Part shown: positions 34,457-43,935 of the stretch, piece after piece
Numbering within the stretch: the first letter of the stretch is position 1
Layout: every line of letters begins with the position of its first letter
Source: Odoribacter splanchnicus DSM 20712
Lineage (GTDB): Bacteria; Bacteroidota; Bacteroidia; Bacteroidales; Marinifilaceae
Direction of reading: 5' to 3'
NCBI RefSeq assembly: GCF_000190535.1
Contig: NC_015160.1
Span: forward strand, 1,054,001-1,118,000
DNA length: 64,000 nt
The notes under the pieces: model-generated
The model's database searches: none
The model's input: the letters and a program-made list of their open reading frames with translations, nothing else
Told to the model about the DNA's origin: nothing
Translations under genes and position numbers: made by a program

Positions 34457-36280
34457 ATGCACGATTTAATCCTTATTCTCAAGCGTTTTATTCCACCTTA
34501 TAAACTCCGGGTTACCAAAAGTATCATCTTCAATTTCCTCCATGCGATTTTCGGAAGTCTTTCCATCGCGATGCTGGGACCTATCCTGAAGATTATATTC
34601 AACAACGAACAGGATGTAACTGAACTTGTTCCTTTCGAATTTAACAGTGAATCTATCGGACAAATTTTTAATTACTACATCACAACGATCAAATACACTT
34701 ACGGTCCATCGACAACCTTAATTCTGATCGGGGTGGTAGCCATCGTAACTACTGCTTTAAAAACCGGTTTCGCCTATTTGGGAGCTTATGAATTGATTTA
34801 TATCCGGAATGGAGTCGTCAGGGACATCCGTCGTAAAATCTATGCCAAAATATTATCCTTACCTCTTCCCTTCTTTTCCGAAGAGCGCAAAGGGGATATT
34901 ATCGCCCGTATGACCGGAGATGTACAAGAAGTAGAAGCCTCCGTGATGAGTTCTTTGGATATGCTCTTCCAAAGTCCGATTTTGATTATTGTCTATCTGA
35001 CTTCCATGTTGTTTATGAGCTGGCAGCTCACCTTATTTGTTTTCATTCTTCTCCCCATTATGGGTTTATTGATCGGCCGGGTAGGTAAAAACCTGAAGCG
35101 CCGTTCTTGGGAAGGACAAACGAAAATGGGAGAAATTCTGGCTTTAATGGAAGAAACTTTATCCGGTTTGCGAATCATCAAGGCTTTCAATGCAGAGCCC
35201 AAAATGACTGAAAAATTCTCAACGGAAAACGAAAGCTACCGGAAAATACAAAACCGTCTGATGCGGCGGCGTTCATTGGCCCATCCGATGAGTGAATTTC
35301 TCGGTACGATCGTCGTAGTCATCATCCTGTGGTTCGGAGGAACGCTGATTTTGAATAATACCGGCAACTTATCGGGTCCAAGTTTTATTATCTATATCGG
35401 TTTGTTTTATTCTATCATCAATCCGGCGAAAAACCTGACTAACGCCTATTACAGCGTCCAAAAAGGATTGGCAGCGATGGAGCGTATAGACGTTATTCTG
35501 GCTGCAGAATCTTCTATACAGGAACCTGAAAATCCGCGAAAACTGGAACAATTCCAACAAGCTGTCGAATACAAAGACGTCAACTTTTCATATAACGAAA
35601 GTAAACAGGTACTCAAAAACATCAATCTGGTCATTCCGAAAGGAAAAACGGTAGCCCTTGTCGGCCAATCGGGTTCCGGAAAAAGTACCTTTGTCGATTT
35701 GTTACCCCGTTTTTACGATGTGAATAGTGGAAAAATTTGTATCGACGGTATTGATATCCGGGAACTTTCTTTTTATAATTTGCGGGAATTTATGGGGAAT
35801 GTAAACCAGGATCCTATTCTATTCAACGATACGATCTATAACAACATCGCTTTCGGTATCGAAAATGCCACTTTGGAACAGGTTGAACAAGCTGCCCGTA
35901 TCGCTAATGCACACGAATTTATTTTACAAACCGAACACGGTTACCAAACCATAATCGGTGACCGGGGAGGCAAATTGAGTGGGGGCCAGCGCCAGCGCCT
36001 GAGTATAGCCCGTGCCGTATTGAAAAATCCTCCGATCATGATCCTGGACGAAGCCACTTCTGCCCTGGATACCGAATCGGAAAAACTAGTACAGGAAGCT
36101 CTGGATAATCTGATGAAAAACCGTACCTCTATCGTGATCGCCCACCGCCTGTCTACCATCAAAAATGCCGACCTGATTTGTGTCTTCCATGAAGGAGAAA
36201 TCGTCGAACGGGGAACTCATGAAGAACTCCTGAGTCTGAATGGTATTTATACCAAATTGTATAGTATGCAGAGTTTTTAG
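34457..36280 (+). CDS. MsbA-like ABC exporter (fused membrane and ATPase domains)
   Basis: The 607-residue half-transporter has six membrane helices (residues about 20-310) and an ATPase with Walker A (LVGQSGSGKSTFVD), signature (LSGGQRQR), Walker B (PIMILDEATSALD) and switch His (IAHRLST). The sequence is closest in pattern to lipid-exporting MsbA types; the substrate is not proven. It homodimerises in the inner membrane. The gene is bounded by octamer arrays of opposite orientation, and no ordinary ribosome site lies in the 7 bases before the ATG. Confidence 0.85.
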   Translation: MHDLILILKRFIPPYKLRVTKSIIFNFLHAIFGSLSIAMLGPILKIIFNNEQDVTELVPFEFNSESIGQIFNYYITTIKYTYGPSTTLILIGVVAIVTTALKTGFAYLGAYELIYIRNGVVRDIRRKIYAKILSLPLPFFSEERKGDIIARMTGDVQEVEASVMSSLDMLFQSPILIIVYLTSMLFMSWQLTLFVFILLPIMGLLIGRVGKNLKRRSWEGQTKMGEILALMEETLSGLRIIKAFNAEPKMTEKFSTENESYRKIQNRLMRRRSLAHPMSEFLGTIVVVIILWFGGTLILNNTGNLSGPSFIIYIGLFYSIINPAKNLTNAYYSVQKGLAAMERIDVILAAESSIQEPENPRKLEQFQQAVEYKDVNFSYNESKQVLKNINLVIPKGKTVALVGQSGSGKSTFVDLLPRFYDVNSGKICIDGIDIRELSFYNLREFMGNVNQDPILFNDTIYNNIAFGIENATLEQVEQAARIANAHEFILQTEHGYQTIIGDRGGKLSGGQRQRLSIARAVLKNPPIMILDEATSALDTESEKLVQEALDNLMKNRTSIVIAHRLSTIKNADLICVFHEGEIVERGTHEELLSLNGIYTKLYSMQSF

Positions 36281-36286
36281 AGGGGA

Positions 36287-36421
36287 TAGAGTTGCTGAGT
36301 TACTGAGTTGCTGAGTTACTGAGTTACTGAGTTACTGAGTTGCTGAGTTACTGAGTTACTGAGTTACTGAGTTACTGAGTTGCTGAGTTACTGAGTTATT
36401 GAGTTATTGAGTTATTGAGTT
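36287..36421. repeat. Octamer repeat array downstream of the exporter
   Basis: About 16 units of AGTTACTG, AGTTGCTG and AGTTATTG with an 8-base period. The orientation is opposite to the main part of the array at 34253-34450, so both arrays form a long inverted repeat around the exporter gene. It ends 27 bases before the four-helix-bundle gene. Confidence 0.8.
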
Positions 36422-36447
36422 TATATATGAATTTAAATAAATAAATT

Positions 36448-36813
36448 ATGGGAGGAGTAGTTAAGTTTGAAGAATTGAATATTTGGCAGGAAGCCCGAAG
36501 GATTGTGAAGGAAATATACCAGAACACTGCATCCATTAAAGATATGGGTTTTAATGAGCAGATACAAAGGGCAGCTATTTCGATAATGAATAATATCGCA
36601 GAAGGGTTTGAATCCGGGAGCAATCCGATGTTCAAACGCTTTCTCTGTATATCTAAAGGAAGCTGTGGAGAAGTTAAAAGTATGCTTTATATTGCTAAAG
36701 ATTTAAACTACACATCCGAAGAAAAAAGTGAATTACTCCTCCAGGATTGCCAGGGCCTATCTGTAGCAATTAACAAATTTATCCATTATCTGCAACAACA
36801 CCCCACCCATTAA
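36448..36813 (+). CDS. Four-helix-bundle protein (S23 / 23S rRNA intervening-sequence type)
   Basis: The 121-residue all-helical protein shows the family pattern: KFEELNIWQEARRIVKEIY, FNEQIQRAAISIMNNIAEGFESGSN, FKRFLCISKGSCGEVKSMLYIA. In some bacteria such genes sit inside 23S rRNA intervening sequences; here it lies free between repeat arrays. Related bundles are the accessory proteins of diversity-generating retroelements, but no reverse transcriptase or variable repeat is near. Function unknown. It is bracketed by AGTTACTG units (left) and AACTCTAT units (right). Confidence 0.85.
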   Translation: MGGVVKFEELNIWQEARRIVKEIYQNTASIKDMGFNEQIQRAAISIMNNIAEGFESGSNPMFKRFLCISKGSCGEVKSMLYIAKDLNYTSEEKSELLLQDCQGLSVAINKFIHYLQQHPTH

Positions 36814-36814
36814 C

Positions 36815-36880
36815 TCAGCCCCCCAACAACTCTATAACTCTATAACTCTATAACTCAGCAACTCTATAACTCAGCAACTC
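36815..36880. repeat. Octamer repeat array upstream of queF
   Basis: Units AACTCTAT and AACTCAGC with mostly 8-base spacing, inverse to the array at 36287-36421. It starts at the stop of the four-helix-bundle gene and ends 3 bases before the queF ATG. Confidence 0.75.
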
Positions 36881-36883
36881 ATT

Positions 36884-37759
36884 ATGACAACCGAAGATAA
36901 ACTTTTAGGAAAACAAGTCGAATATCCCCAACACTATTGTCCGGCTATTCTTGTAGCGGTCCCCCGGCGGCAAAACCGGGAAATCTATGGCATAGACCAC
37001 CCAGACCATCTATTTTGTGGTTATGACAGCTGGCATGCCTACGAAGCCAGTTTTATCCTGGATAATGGTATACCGGTAGCCGGGATGTTGAAAATTACTT
37101 ATCCGGCTTCCAGTCCCTCGATTGTAGAAAGTAAATCTTTGAAATTGTATTTAGGTTCCTTTCATATGGAAGCTTTAGGCAAGACACTCGGGCAGGCTGT
37201 CGACCGATTCGTTGCCACAGTAGCTGCCGATCTTAGTGCGTTGTTGTGTACCGAAGTAAAAGTCCATTTTTATGAAGATGCCCCTTCTTTTCTGCCTTTT
37301 GATTTCAATGATTACACCCTGCTGGAAAAAGAGCCCGACACCTATGCACTCCAGTTTTCCGTCTATCAGGAAAACCCCGCCTTACTGACCGAAAACATCC
37401 AGGAAGCAGGGGAATTAAAAGTATGTAGCCATCTACTGAAAAGTAACTGTAAGATCACCCGTCAACCCGATTGGGGAAGTTTGTACATTCATCTGAAAGG
37501 CCGGACACAACCGGCCTATGCCTCTCTGTTGAAATACATCGTTTCGCTGCGTAATGAAAATCATTTTCACGAAGAAATTTGTGAGATGACTTTCAAACGC
37601 CTCAGTGATCTTTTCCAACCCGAAATTCTCATGGTAAGTTGCTTATACACCCGTCGTGGCGGGATAGATATTTGTCCTTGCCGGGCCAACAAACCGGATT
37701 ATCTGCCGCATTATCTGCCCCAAGCCGATATACTGACCCAGCGGAATTTCCGGCAATAA
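36884..37759 (+). CDS. queF: NADPH-dependent 7-cyano-7-deazaguanine reductase (long, two-domain type)
   Basis: QueF reduces preQ0 to preQ1 in queuosine synthesis. Present are the motif VESKSLKLYLGSF, the nucleophilic Cys in LKSNCKITRQPDWGSLYIHLKG and the zinc/substrate-loop motif HFHEEICEMTFKRL. The 291 residues correspond to the E. coli-like two-domain type rather than the short type. The gene begins 3 bases after an octamer array and stands alone. The ATG at 36884 starts MTTEDKLLGKQVEYP, which aligns with the family. Confidence 0.93.
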   Translation: MTTEDKLLGKQVEYPQHYCPAILVAVPRRQNREIYGIDHPDHLFCGYDSWHAYEASFILDNGIPVAGMLKITYPASSPSIVESKSLKLYLGSFHMEALGKTLGQAVDRFVATVAADLSALLCTEVKVHFYEDAPSFLPFDFNDYTLLEKEPDTYALQFSVYQENPALLTENIQEAGELKVCSHLLKSNCKITRQPDWGSLYIHLKGRTQPAYASLLKYIVSLRNENHFHEEICEMTFKRLSDLFQPEILMVSCLYTRRGGIDICPCRANKPDYLPHYLPQADILTQRNFRQ

Positions 37760-37832
37760 CCGCCTGCTTTCTTTCTGTTAAACCCCCGTTCCTGTTTTAG
37801 CTGTCATCACCGTTTTCACTGTATTTATAAAT

Positions 37833-39431
37833 CTATTTGCCGAGTATCTTTTCGTACGTACCGTCCTTCAACACTTCCAATCCTTTCTTCAGCATATCGT
37901 TCTCCTCATTCATAATCTGATACATCTCGTTCATATTCCAAAGATCCCGGGCTATCAATGCTTTCAGCTGCAATTTAATGGTAGGCAAAAGAGGTTTCAG
38001 TGCTTTATCGTCTCTGGGGATATCCGCTTTTTCCCCTGCTTTTACAATTTCATCGATCATGGCATCGGTCACCTGAAAATTCTTCACAAAAGAATCGAAA
38101 TCAGGATATTTCTTTTTCAGCTGATCCCTGTTTTTATCGATATAATTGGCAATAAACTCACCGATTACATTTTTAGCGATCAGCCGGTTAAAGTACAAAT
38201 AGCTGATCGTCGTATCGAGAGGCACGAACACGTCCGGGATAATACCTCCTCCACCGTATACAGGGCGTTGTTTTACTTTCGTAAAATATTTCAGGGAATC
38301 ATTCACTACAATACTGTCAGCACTGACCATTTCTCCGCTCCGATACCGGTTATACAACTCGGCTTCATAATCTTCTTCGCCTTTCGAATAAGGTTTTTGT
38401 ATACATCTCCCCGAAGGCGTATAATAGTGGGCTATCGTCAGCCGGACCATAGATCCGTCGGTCAGAGGAAACTGTCTTTGCACCAAGCCTTTCCCGAAAG
38501 ACCTCCGGCCCACCAATACGCCCCTATCCCAATCCTGAACAGCTCCGGAAACAATCTCACTGGCAGAAGCCGAATTGCCGTCGATCAATACGACCACCCG
38601 TCCACCCTGCAAGAGTCCTATAGGCGTTGAATATTCTTCGCGCCGCCCGGAATTGACCCCGTCGGTATAAACGATCATCTTCCGTCCATCCAACAAGTGA
38701 TCGGCGATACCGATAGCGGCTCCCATATATCCCCCTCCATTCGTCTGCAAGTCCAGTATCAAATCTTTCATCCCCTGAGCCTGCAATTTTTTGACAGCTT
38801 CCTCGAATTCATCGATCGTGGTCGCTGCAAAGCGGGATAACTTGATATATCCGGTCGTCTTATCCAGCATATAAGTAGCATCGATACTATAAATCGGAAT
38901 TTTTCCCCGGATAATACGGAAATCCATATTTTCATGTCCTCTCAGCACGCCGACCTTGACAATCGTGCCTTCCTCTCCTTTCAAGCGCTTCCGGACCTCT
39001 GTATTCGATAATTTTTTCCCGGCGATATTCTCTCCGTCCACGGAAACGATCCGGTCTCCTGCCATCAATCCGGCCTTCTCGGAAGGGCCGCCAGGCACGA
39101 TAGCCACAACAGCCAACGTATCCCGGAGAATAGTAAACTGAATACCTATACCGAAAAATCCACCTTCCAAAGGCTCGTTCATCTCATCCACTTCTTCCTT
39201 CGTGATATAAACTGAATGAGGATCGAGATCGGACAAAGCTTTTATAATCGCATCTTCCGTCAGCTTCTGCAAATTTACGGTATCGACATAAAAGGCATCG
39301 ATATAGGCCATCAGCCGCTGATATTTTATGCTTTGTTCTCTCACCTGATTCTCCCGGTTTTGTGCTATCGTCCGGTTGAATAGTGCTCCTGTCAGCAGCA
39401 AGAGCCCTGTCAAAATAAAAAGTCTTTTCAT
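37833..39431 (-). CDS. S41 family C-terminal processing protease
   Basis: The 532-residue protein has a signal segment, an N-terminal helical region ending LSDLDPHSVYITKEE, a PDZ domain (GFFGIGIQFTILRDTLAVVAIVPGGPSEKAGLMAGDRIVSVDG), and the S41 catalytic core with Ser in IDGNSASASEIVSGA and Lys in RRSFGKGLVQRQF. It is a periplasmic tail-specific protease (CtpA/Prc class). The C-terminal 120 residues are helical. It is the last gene of a minus-strand group; the next gene upstream is 41 bases away. Confidence 0.92.
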   Translation of the reverse strand: MKRLFILTGLLLLTGALFNRTIAQNRENQVREQSIKYQRLMAYIDAFYVDTVNLQKLTEDAIIKALSDLDPHSVYITKEEVDEMNEPLEGGFFGIGIQFTILRDTLAVVAIVPGGPSEKAGLMAGDRIVSVDGENIAGKKLSNTEVRKRLKGEEGTIVKVGVLRGHENMDFRIIRGKIPIYSIDATYMLDKTTGYIKLSRFAATTIDEFEEAVKKLQAQGMKDLILDLQTNGGGYMGAAIGIADHLLDGRKMIVYTDGVNSGRREEYSTPIGLLQGGRVVVLIDGNSASASEIVSGAVQDWDRGVLVGRRSFGKGLVQRQFPLTDGSMVRLTIAHYYTPSGRCIQKPYSKGEEDYEAELYNRYRSGEMVSADSIVVNDSLKYFTKVKQRPVYGGGGIIPDVFVPLDTTISYLYFNRLIAKNVIGEFIANYIDKNRDQLKKKYPDFDSFVKNFQVTDAMIDEIVKAGEKADIPRDDKALKPLLPTIKLQLKALIARDLWNMNEMYQIMNEENDMLKKGLEVLKDGTYEKILGK

Positions 39432-39472
39432 CTTATTTAAAGTTACTTCGTTATCCAGGAATAGTTATATCT

Positions 39473-39964
39473 CTACTTCTTCTCAAGTTCCAATACTTCC
39501 AAATCTTTCATTTTCCCCTTTTCTATGACAAAACGGATGGCTGTCCTGACTTTATGGAAACCATACTTCCCGGCAGCCCCGGGATTGATGTGTAAACATC
39601 CCAGCGTCTTATCGAACATAACTTTCAGGATATGAGAATGGCCGCAGACAAACAGCTGCGGGCGTTCGTCGTACAATAGCGTCCGTATTCCGGCGTCATA
39701 ATGTCCGGGATATCCTCCGATGTGGGTCATCACTGTTTTTACTCCTTCACAATCGAATATTAAAGTAGGGGCAAACATCGTCCTTATCTCTCCTCCATCG
39801 ATATTACCGTATACAGCGCGTAAATTAAAGTTGGCGGCCAAACGATCGGTAACCGCTAAATCACCGATATCCCCGCAATGCCAAACCTCATCGCAATCTT
39901 TGAAAAAATCCAATATCTTGCTATCCAACCAGCCATGTGTATCCGATAATAATCCTATTTTCAT
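39473..39964 (-). CDS. YfcE/MJ0936-type metallophosphoesterase
   Basis: The 163-residue protein has the metal-binding motifs of calcineurin-like phosphoesterases: [36 protein letters not shown] and [10 protein letters not shown]. Proteins of this size hydrolyse phosphodiesters with dinuclear metal in the cytoplasm; the natural substrate is unknown. Its start overlaps the stop of the endonuclease IV gene by 4 bases, so both are co-translated. Confidence 0.9.
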   Translation of the reverse strand: MKIGLLSDTHGWLDSKILDFFKDCDEVWHCGDIGDLAVTDRLAANFNLRAVYGNIDGGEIRTMFAPTLIFDCEGVKTVMTHIGGYPGHYDAGIRTLLYDERPQLFVCGHSHILKVMFDKTLGCLHINPGAAGKYGFHKVRTAIRFVIEKGKMKDLEVLELEKK

Positions 39965-40815
39965 AAGCTCTTATGCTCTTCTAATTTATAAAGCATCTTT
40001 ATTTCTTCCGCCCAGTTTTCTTCATCGGGGGTTTCCAGAATCAGCGGCATACGATCGAAACGGGGATCTCTCATAATCCGGCGGAAAGTCTCTATACCCA
40101 ATTCGCCTTTCCCGAGCACCTCGTGCCGATCGACATGAGAACCTTGCCCTTTTTTAGAATCGTTCAGATGCATACCTTTCAGATACTTCAATCCGATCAC
40201 TTCATTGAAATGCTCAAAAGTTTCCTGAAAGCCGTTTTCACTCTTGAGGTCATATCCGGCAGCGAAAGCATGACAGGTATCGATACATACTCCAATCCGG
40301 TCTTTATCTTCAACTTTGTCGATAATATAGGCCAACTGTTCAAAAGTATATCCCAGATTAGACCCTTGTCCGGCCGTATTCTCAAGCACGGCACAGACAC
40401 TCTTGGTCTTATCCAGCGTGATATTGATCGATTCGGCAATTATCGTCAGGCACTCCTCCTCACTCACTTTCTTCAACGAACTTCCCGGATGAAAATTGAG
40501 TAGTTTCAGTCCCAGTTGTTCACAACGCAACATTTCATCCAGAAAAGCACTCCTGGATTTTTCCAAAGCCTCTTTATCGGGATTTCCCAAATTGATCAGG
40601 TAACTATCATGAGGCAGAATCTGATCGGCCGTATAACCGAATTCCTGACAACGCTGATGAAAACGTTCCATATTTTCAGCCGAATAGGGTGCTGCCACCC
40701 ATTGGCGTTGATTCTTCGTAAATAAAGCGAAACTTTTCGCTCCGATCCGATAAGCATTTACAGGAGCATTCTCCACTCCACCCGATATACTGACATGTGC
40801 TCCGACATATTTCAT
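39961..40815 (-). CDS. nfo: Endonuclease IV (AP endonuclease)
   Basis: The 284-residue TIM-barrel enzyme cuts DNA at abasic sites in base excision repair. Family motifs are [76 protein letters not shown] and [13 protein letters not shown]; these hold the three-zinc site. Full length. A TAACTTTG promoter element lies at 40910-40903. It leads a two-gene operon with the phosphoesterase. Confidence 0.96.
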   Translation of the reverse strand: MKYVGAHVSISGGVENAPVNAYRIGAKSFALFTKNQRQWVAAPYSAENMERFHQRCQEFGYTADQILPHDSYLINLGNPDKEALEKSRSAFLDEMLRCEQLGLKLLNFHPGSSLKKVSEEECLTIIAESINITLDKTKSVCAVLENTAGQGSNLGYTFEQLAYIIDKVEDKDRIGVCIDTCHAFAAGYDLKSENGFQETFEHFNEVIGLKYLKGMHLNDSKKGQGSHVDRHEVLGKGELGIETFRRIMRDPRFDRMPLILETPDEENWAEEIKMLYKLEEHKSL

Positions 40816-40902
40816 ATTCCGATGTCTTTTAATAATAATCTTCTGTTTAACTTCAGTCTCAAGAGGTATAACGCCCGATCAACACAAAAGTTCAATAATT
40901 TG

Positions 40903-40910
40903 CAAAGTTA
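40903..40910 (-). promoter_or_regulatory. Putative -7 element of nfo
   Basis: TAACTTTG on the minus strand matches TAnnTTTG, 87 bases before the nfo start. The 40816-41105 gap holds this and the htpG terminator. Confidence 0.45.
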
Positions 40911-41056
40911 ATTTTTTATACTAAATATCTCATATCCCTCTCCCACAAGATCGTAATCTATCCTTAAAATCTATCCTCCGGGATTTACAAACCTACAAAA
41001 AGTTAGCCGAAATCTTACTTAACGTCTACAAAATTGGAAATAGTTTTATTAAAATA

Positions 41057-41086
41057 AAAGCGGGCATCTTCAACAATGCCCGCTTT
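41057..41086 (-). terminator. Terminator of htpG
   Basis: Arms AAAGCGGGCAT and ATGCCCGCTTT (11 bases, perfect) with an 8-base loop, followed on the minus strand by TTTTATTTTAAT. Confidence 0.8.
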
Positions 41087-41105
41087 CACATCTTCCGTCT
41101 TTCGG

Positions 41106-43157
41106 TTATTTAATCAACTCTACGCTTCTCTTCACAAATTTATTCAGTGCTTCTCCTTTCAACAGACCGTTAGCGAGTAAGGCAAGGTCGATCAACTGGC
41201 CGACCACCTGATTACCTTTACCATATTCCTGCAACAGCTCTTGTTTTTGTTTTCTCAAGCCATTGATCTTATCGTCATATTCTTTCTTCCGGTCTTTGTC
41301 GACTTGTGGAATTTCATCTTCTTTCTTCCCTTTGTTCAGTTCGTCGATCTCTGTTTTCTTCCCTTCATTTTCTTTAATTTCGAAATCGATCGGTTCGAGT
41401 TTAGCCGCCATTTCTTTCTGTTCATCAGCCAGGATATTCTTTACCAGCTTATGATCGGTATTCACTACCAACGTAAACTGGTCATCCATAGCTCCATAGA
41501 ATCCCATCCCCGGATTCATGGCAGCCATCTCTTTCATCCGCCGCATAAACTCAGAACGGGTGATTAAAACAGGATCGGCCGTTTCGCCCAATGCTTCGAA
41601 ATTGACCACATACATGCCTCCTTCTTTAGGGAGTTGTGCATTGAAAACATCCTTCATCTCCTCCTGTTCAGCTTCGCTCCAATCGGTTTCCTTCGTTTCA
41701 TTTTTAGGAATCAGTTTATCAATCACATCCGAGTCGACACGTAAAAATTTATGATCGGCATTTTTCTGCTCGATATGATTGATAAAATGTGTGTCCAACT
41801 GCCCATCCATCACCAGAACGTCATAACCTTTATCCTTCGCAGCCTGGATGTAAGTATATTGTTCCTGTACGTCGGTAGCGTACAGATAAACGATATGATT
41901 GTCCTTATCCGTTTGGTTAACTTTCACCAGATTTTCATACTCTTCCAGGGTAAAATATTTCCCATCGGTATCTTTGAGCAGCACGATAGGATTGGCCCGT
42001 TCGGCAAATTTCTCGTCTGTCAGCATGCCGTATTGAATAAATACCTTCAGGTCATCCCATTTTTTCTCGTACTCTTCCCGGTTGTTTTTGAAGATATCGG
42101 TCAGACTGTCGGCCACTTTCTTCGTAATGTGGTTGGAAATCTTCTTCACATTCCGGTCACTTTGCAAATAGGAACGGGATACATTCAACGGAATATCCGG
42201 CGAATCAATCACCCCATGCAGTAAAGTCAGGTATTCGGGTACGATCCCTTCGACAGAATCAGAAACATACACCTGATTGCTGTATAATTGAATTTTATTT
42301 TTTTGTATTTCAAACTTATTATCGATTTTCGGGAAATAAAGAATACCGGTCAGATTAAACGGATAATCTACATTCAAATGGATATGGAACAAAGGATCTT
42401 GTGCCATGGGATACAATTCCCGGTAGAATTTCTGATAATCTTCTTCCTTCAGTTCGGATGGTTTACGTGTCCACAGCGGATTGGTGTCATTGATGATATT
42501 ATCTTCTTCGGTATCGACATATTTTCCATCTTTCCATTCTTTCTTCTTTCCGAAAACAATCTCTATCGGGAGGAATTTACAATACTTCGTTAATAAATCC
42601 TGTAGCTTATTCTCTTCCAGGAAATCCTTTTCCTCGGCATTGATATACATAATGATATCCGTTCCCCGTTCGGCTTTTTCGGTATTTTCCAGGGTGTATT
42701 CGGTATCTCCTTCACCGGTCCATTTTACAGCCTGCGCTCCTTCTTTGTACGATTTGGTCACGATTTCCACCTTATCGCTCACCATAAAGGCAGAGTAAAA
42801 TCCTAATCCGAAATGACCGATGATCGTAGCGGCATCATCTTTATGTTTTTCCAAAAATTCTTCTGCTCCCGAAAAAGCAATCTGGTTGATGTATTTTTCC
42901 ACCTCTTCCCGGGTCATTCCGATACCGCTGTCGGATACCGTCAAAGTACCTGCCTCTTTGTCAGCTTTCACCCGCACCCGCAAATTAGAAGCCTCCCCTT
43001 TAAATTCTCCCGAAGATGCCAATACTTTCAATTTTTGTGTAGCATCTACTGCATTCGACACTATTTCACGAAGAAAAATTTCATGATCCGAATAGAGAAA
43101 CTTCTTAATAATCGGAAATAAATTCTGCGTTGATACTCCTATTTTTCCAGTTGCCAT
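41106..43157 (-). CDS. htpG: Molecular chaperone HtpG (Hsp90)
   Basis: The 683-residue protein has the GHKL ATPase domain (FLREIVSNAVDATQKL, VSDSGIGMTREEVEKYINQIAFSGAEEF, IGHFGLGFYSAFMV), the middle domain (PLNVSRSYLQSDRNVKKISNHITKKV) and the dimerisation domain. The open frame extends upstream to 43448 without a stop, but that part is translated repeat and spacer DNA; the ATG at 43157 starts MATGKIGVSTQNLFPIIKKFLYSD, the normal N-terminus. The structured repeat composite ends about 170 bases upstream, so it lies in or near the promoter region. Confidence 0.96.
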   Translation of the reverse strand: MATGKIGVSTQNLFPIIKKFLYSDHEIFLREIVSNAVDATQKLKVLASSGEFKGEASNLRVRVKADKEAGTLTVSDSGIGMTREEVEKYINQIAFSGAEEFLEKHKDDAATIIGHFGLGFYSAFMVSDKVEIVTKSYKEGAQAVKWTGEGDTEYTLENTEKAERGTDIIMYINAEEKDFLEENKLQDLLTKYCKFLPIEIVFGKKKEWKDGKYVDTEEDNIINDTNPLWTRKPSELKEEDYQKFYRELYPMAQDPLFHIHLNVDYPFNLTGILYFPKIDNKFEIQKNKIQLYSNQVYVSDSVEGIVPEYLTLLHGVIDSPDIPLNVSRSYLQSDRNVKKISNHITKKVADSLTDIFKNNREEYEKKWDDLKVFIQYGMLTDEKFAERANPIVLLKDTDGKYFTLEEYENLVKVNQTDKDNHIVYLYATDVQEQYTYIQAAKDKGYDVLVMDGQLDTHFINHIEQKNADHKFLRVDSDVIDKLIPKNETKETDWSEAEQEEMKDVFNAQLPKEGGMYVVNFEALGETADPVLITRSEFMRRMKEMAAMNPGMGFYGAMDDQFTLVVNTDHKLVKNILADEQKEMAAKLEPIDFEIKENEGKKTEIDELNKGKKEDEIPQVDKDRKKEYDDKINGLRKQKQELLQEYGKGNQVVGQLIDLALLANGLLKGEALNKFVKRSVELIK

Positions 43158-43327
43158 AGTATATCTGTTTTTTAGTTTTAAATTCAAGTTTACGCAAGTA
43201 AATACACAATTGTTATGCCAAAAAAATGAAAGTGACAAAAAGACAGCCCAAGCTTCAAATCCATAGCAATCCCAATAAGAATAAAATAAAGCAGTTATAT
43301 ACATATTTACACTTATAAACGTAGGTT

Positions 43328-43835
43328 TATTTTTTCTTTCTATTCCGATTCCGGGTTTTATCCCGTCAGACCGGTTCGCCTGGACCGGTCCGTTAAGGCT
43401 TTCCTTCACTGACCGGCGGAACTCCTCACTGCGTTCGTCAAACACCACCGGTCGGGCGTTCGGAAAACCTAACCGGACCCTCGTTCCTGCTCCAATGGTC
43501 TTCCGGCATAAAACCCTTCATCTCACGGCAGAGCTAACCGGCAAAGAAAATACAACCAAAAATTTGCAACAGCAGGAAGCCGGACCGTCCGGATTATTTC
43601 CAGTGAGAATAATCTTTCTTAAATCAAGACTGGTTTGCAATTCAGTGATAACGTAAGTCGGAGGTGATCGGGATTGGCGACCATTGGAGCTCTGTCGAGT
43701 GTCGTCTTGCTTTTTCTGAACGCCCGACCGGTGGTGTCTGACGAGCTTGCGAGGAGTTCCGCCGGTCAGTGATAGAAAAAGTTAGACGACCGACAGAAGC
43801 GACCGGGTCGCCAATTCCGATCACCGAAGACGAAT
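43328..43835. repeat. Composite of two inverted copies of a structured repeat (locus 2)
   Basis: Type A copy about 43328-43542 and type B copy about 43640-43835 match the composite at 2928-3560. Arms of the type B copy are at 43663-43682 and 43806-43825; they differ in sequence from those at locus 1 yet still pair. The core is shortened: the stretch between AACTCCTC and ACACCACCGG is replaced by shorter, different sequence in both copies. It fills the htpG-to-YeiH gap; 43158-43327 shows nothing else. Confidence 0.8.
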
Positions 43836-43886
43836 TACTAACGAAATAAACCCAGGTCTGATTGGGCGAGAACCGGATGAGTATAT

Positions 43887-43930
43887 GCTAAGAGATGAGA
43901 CATTTCCAGTGAATTATCTCATCTCTCAGC
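43887..43930 (-). terminator. Hairpin after the YeiH gene
   Basis: 14-base arms (43887-43900 and 43917-43930, core AGAGATGAGA/TCTCATCTCT) with one mismatch, immediately after the stop at 43936. No long U-run follows. Confidence 0.55.
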
Positions 43931-43935
43931 TTAAT

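Noticed and set aside
36448..36813. Diversity-generating retroelement accessory gene
   Set aside because: No reverse transcriptase, template repeat or variable repeat was seen nearby.
43158..43448. N-terminal extension of HtpG by 97 residues
   Set aside because: The extension is translated repeat DNA and spacer; the ATG at 43157 gives the normal Hsp90 start.
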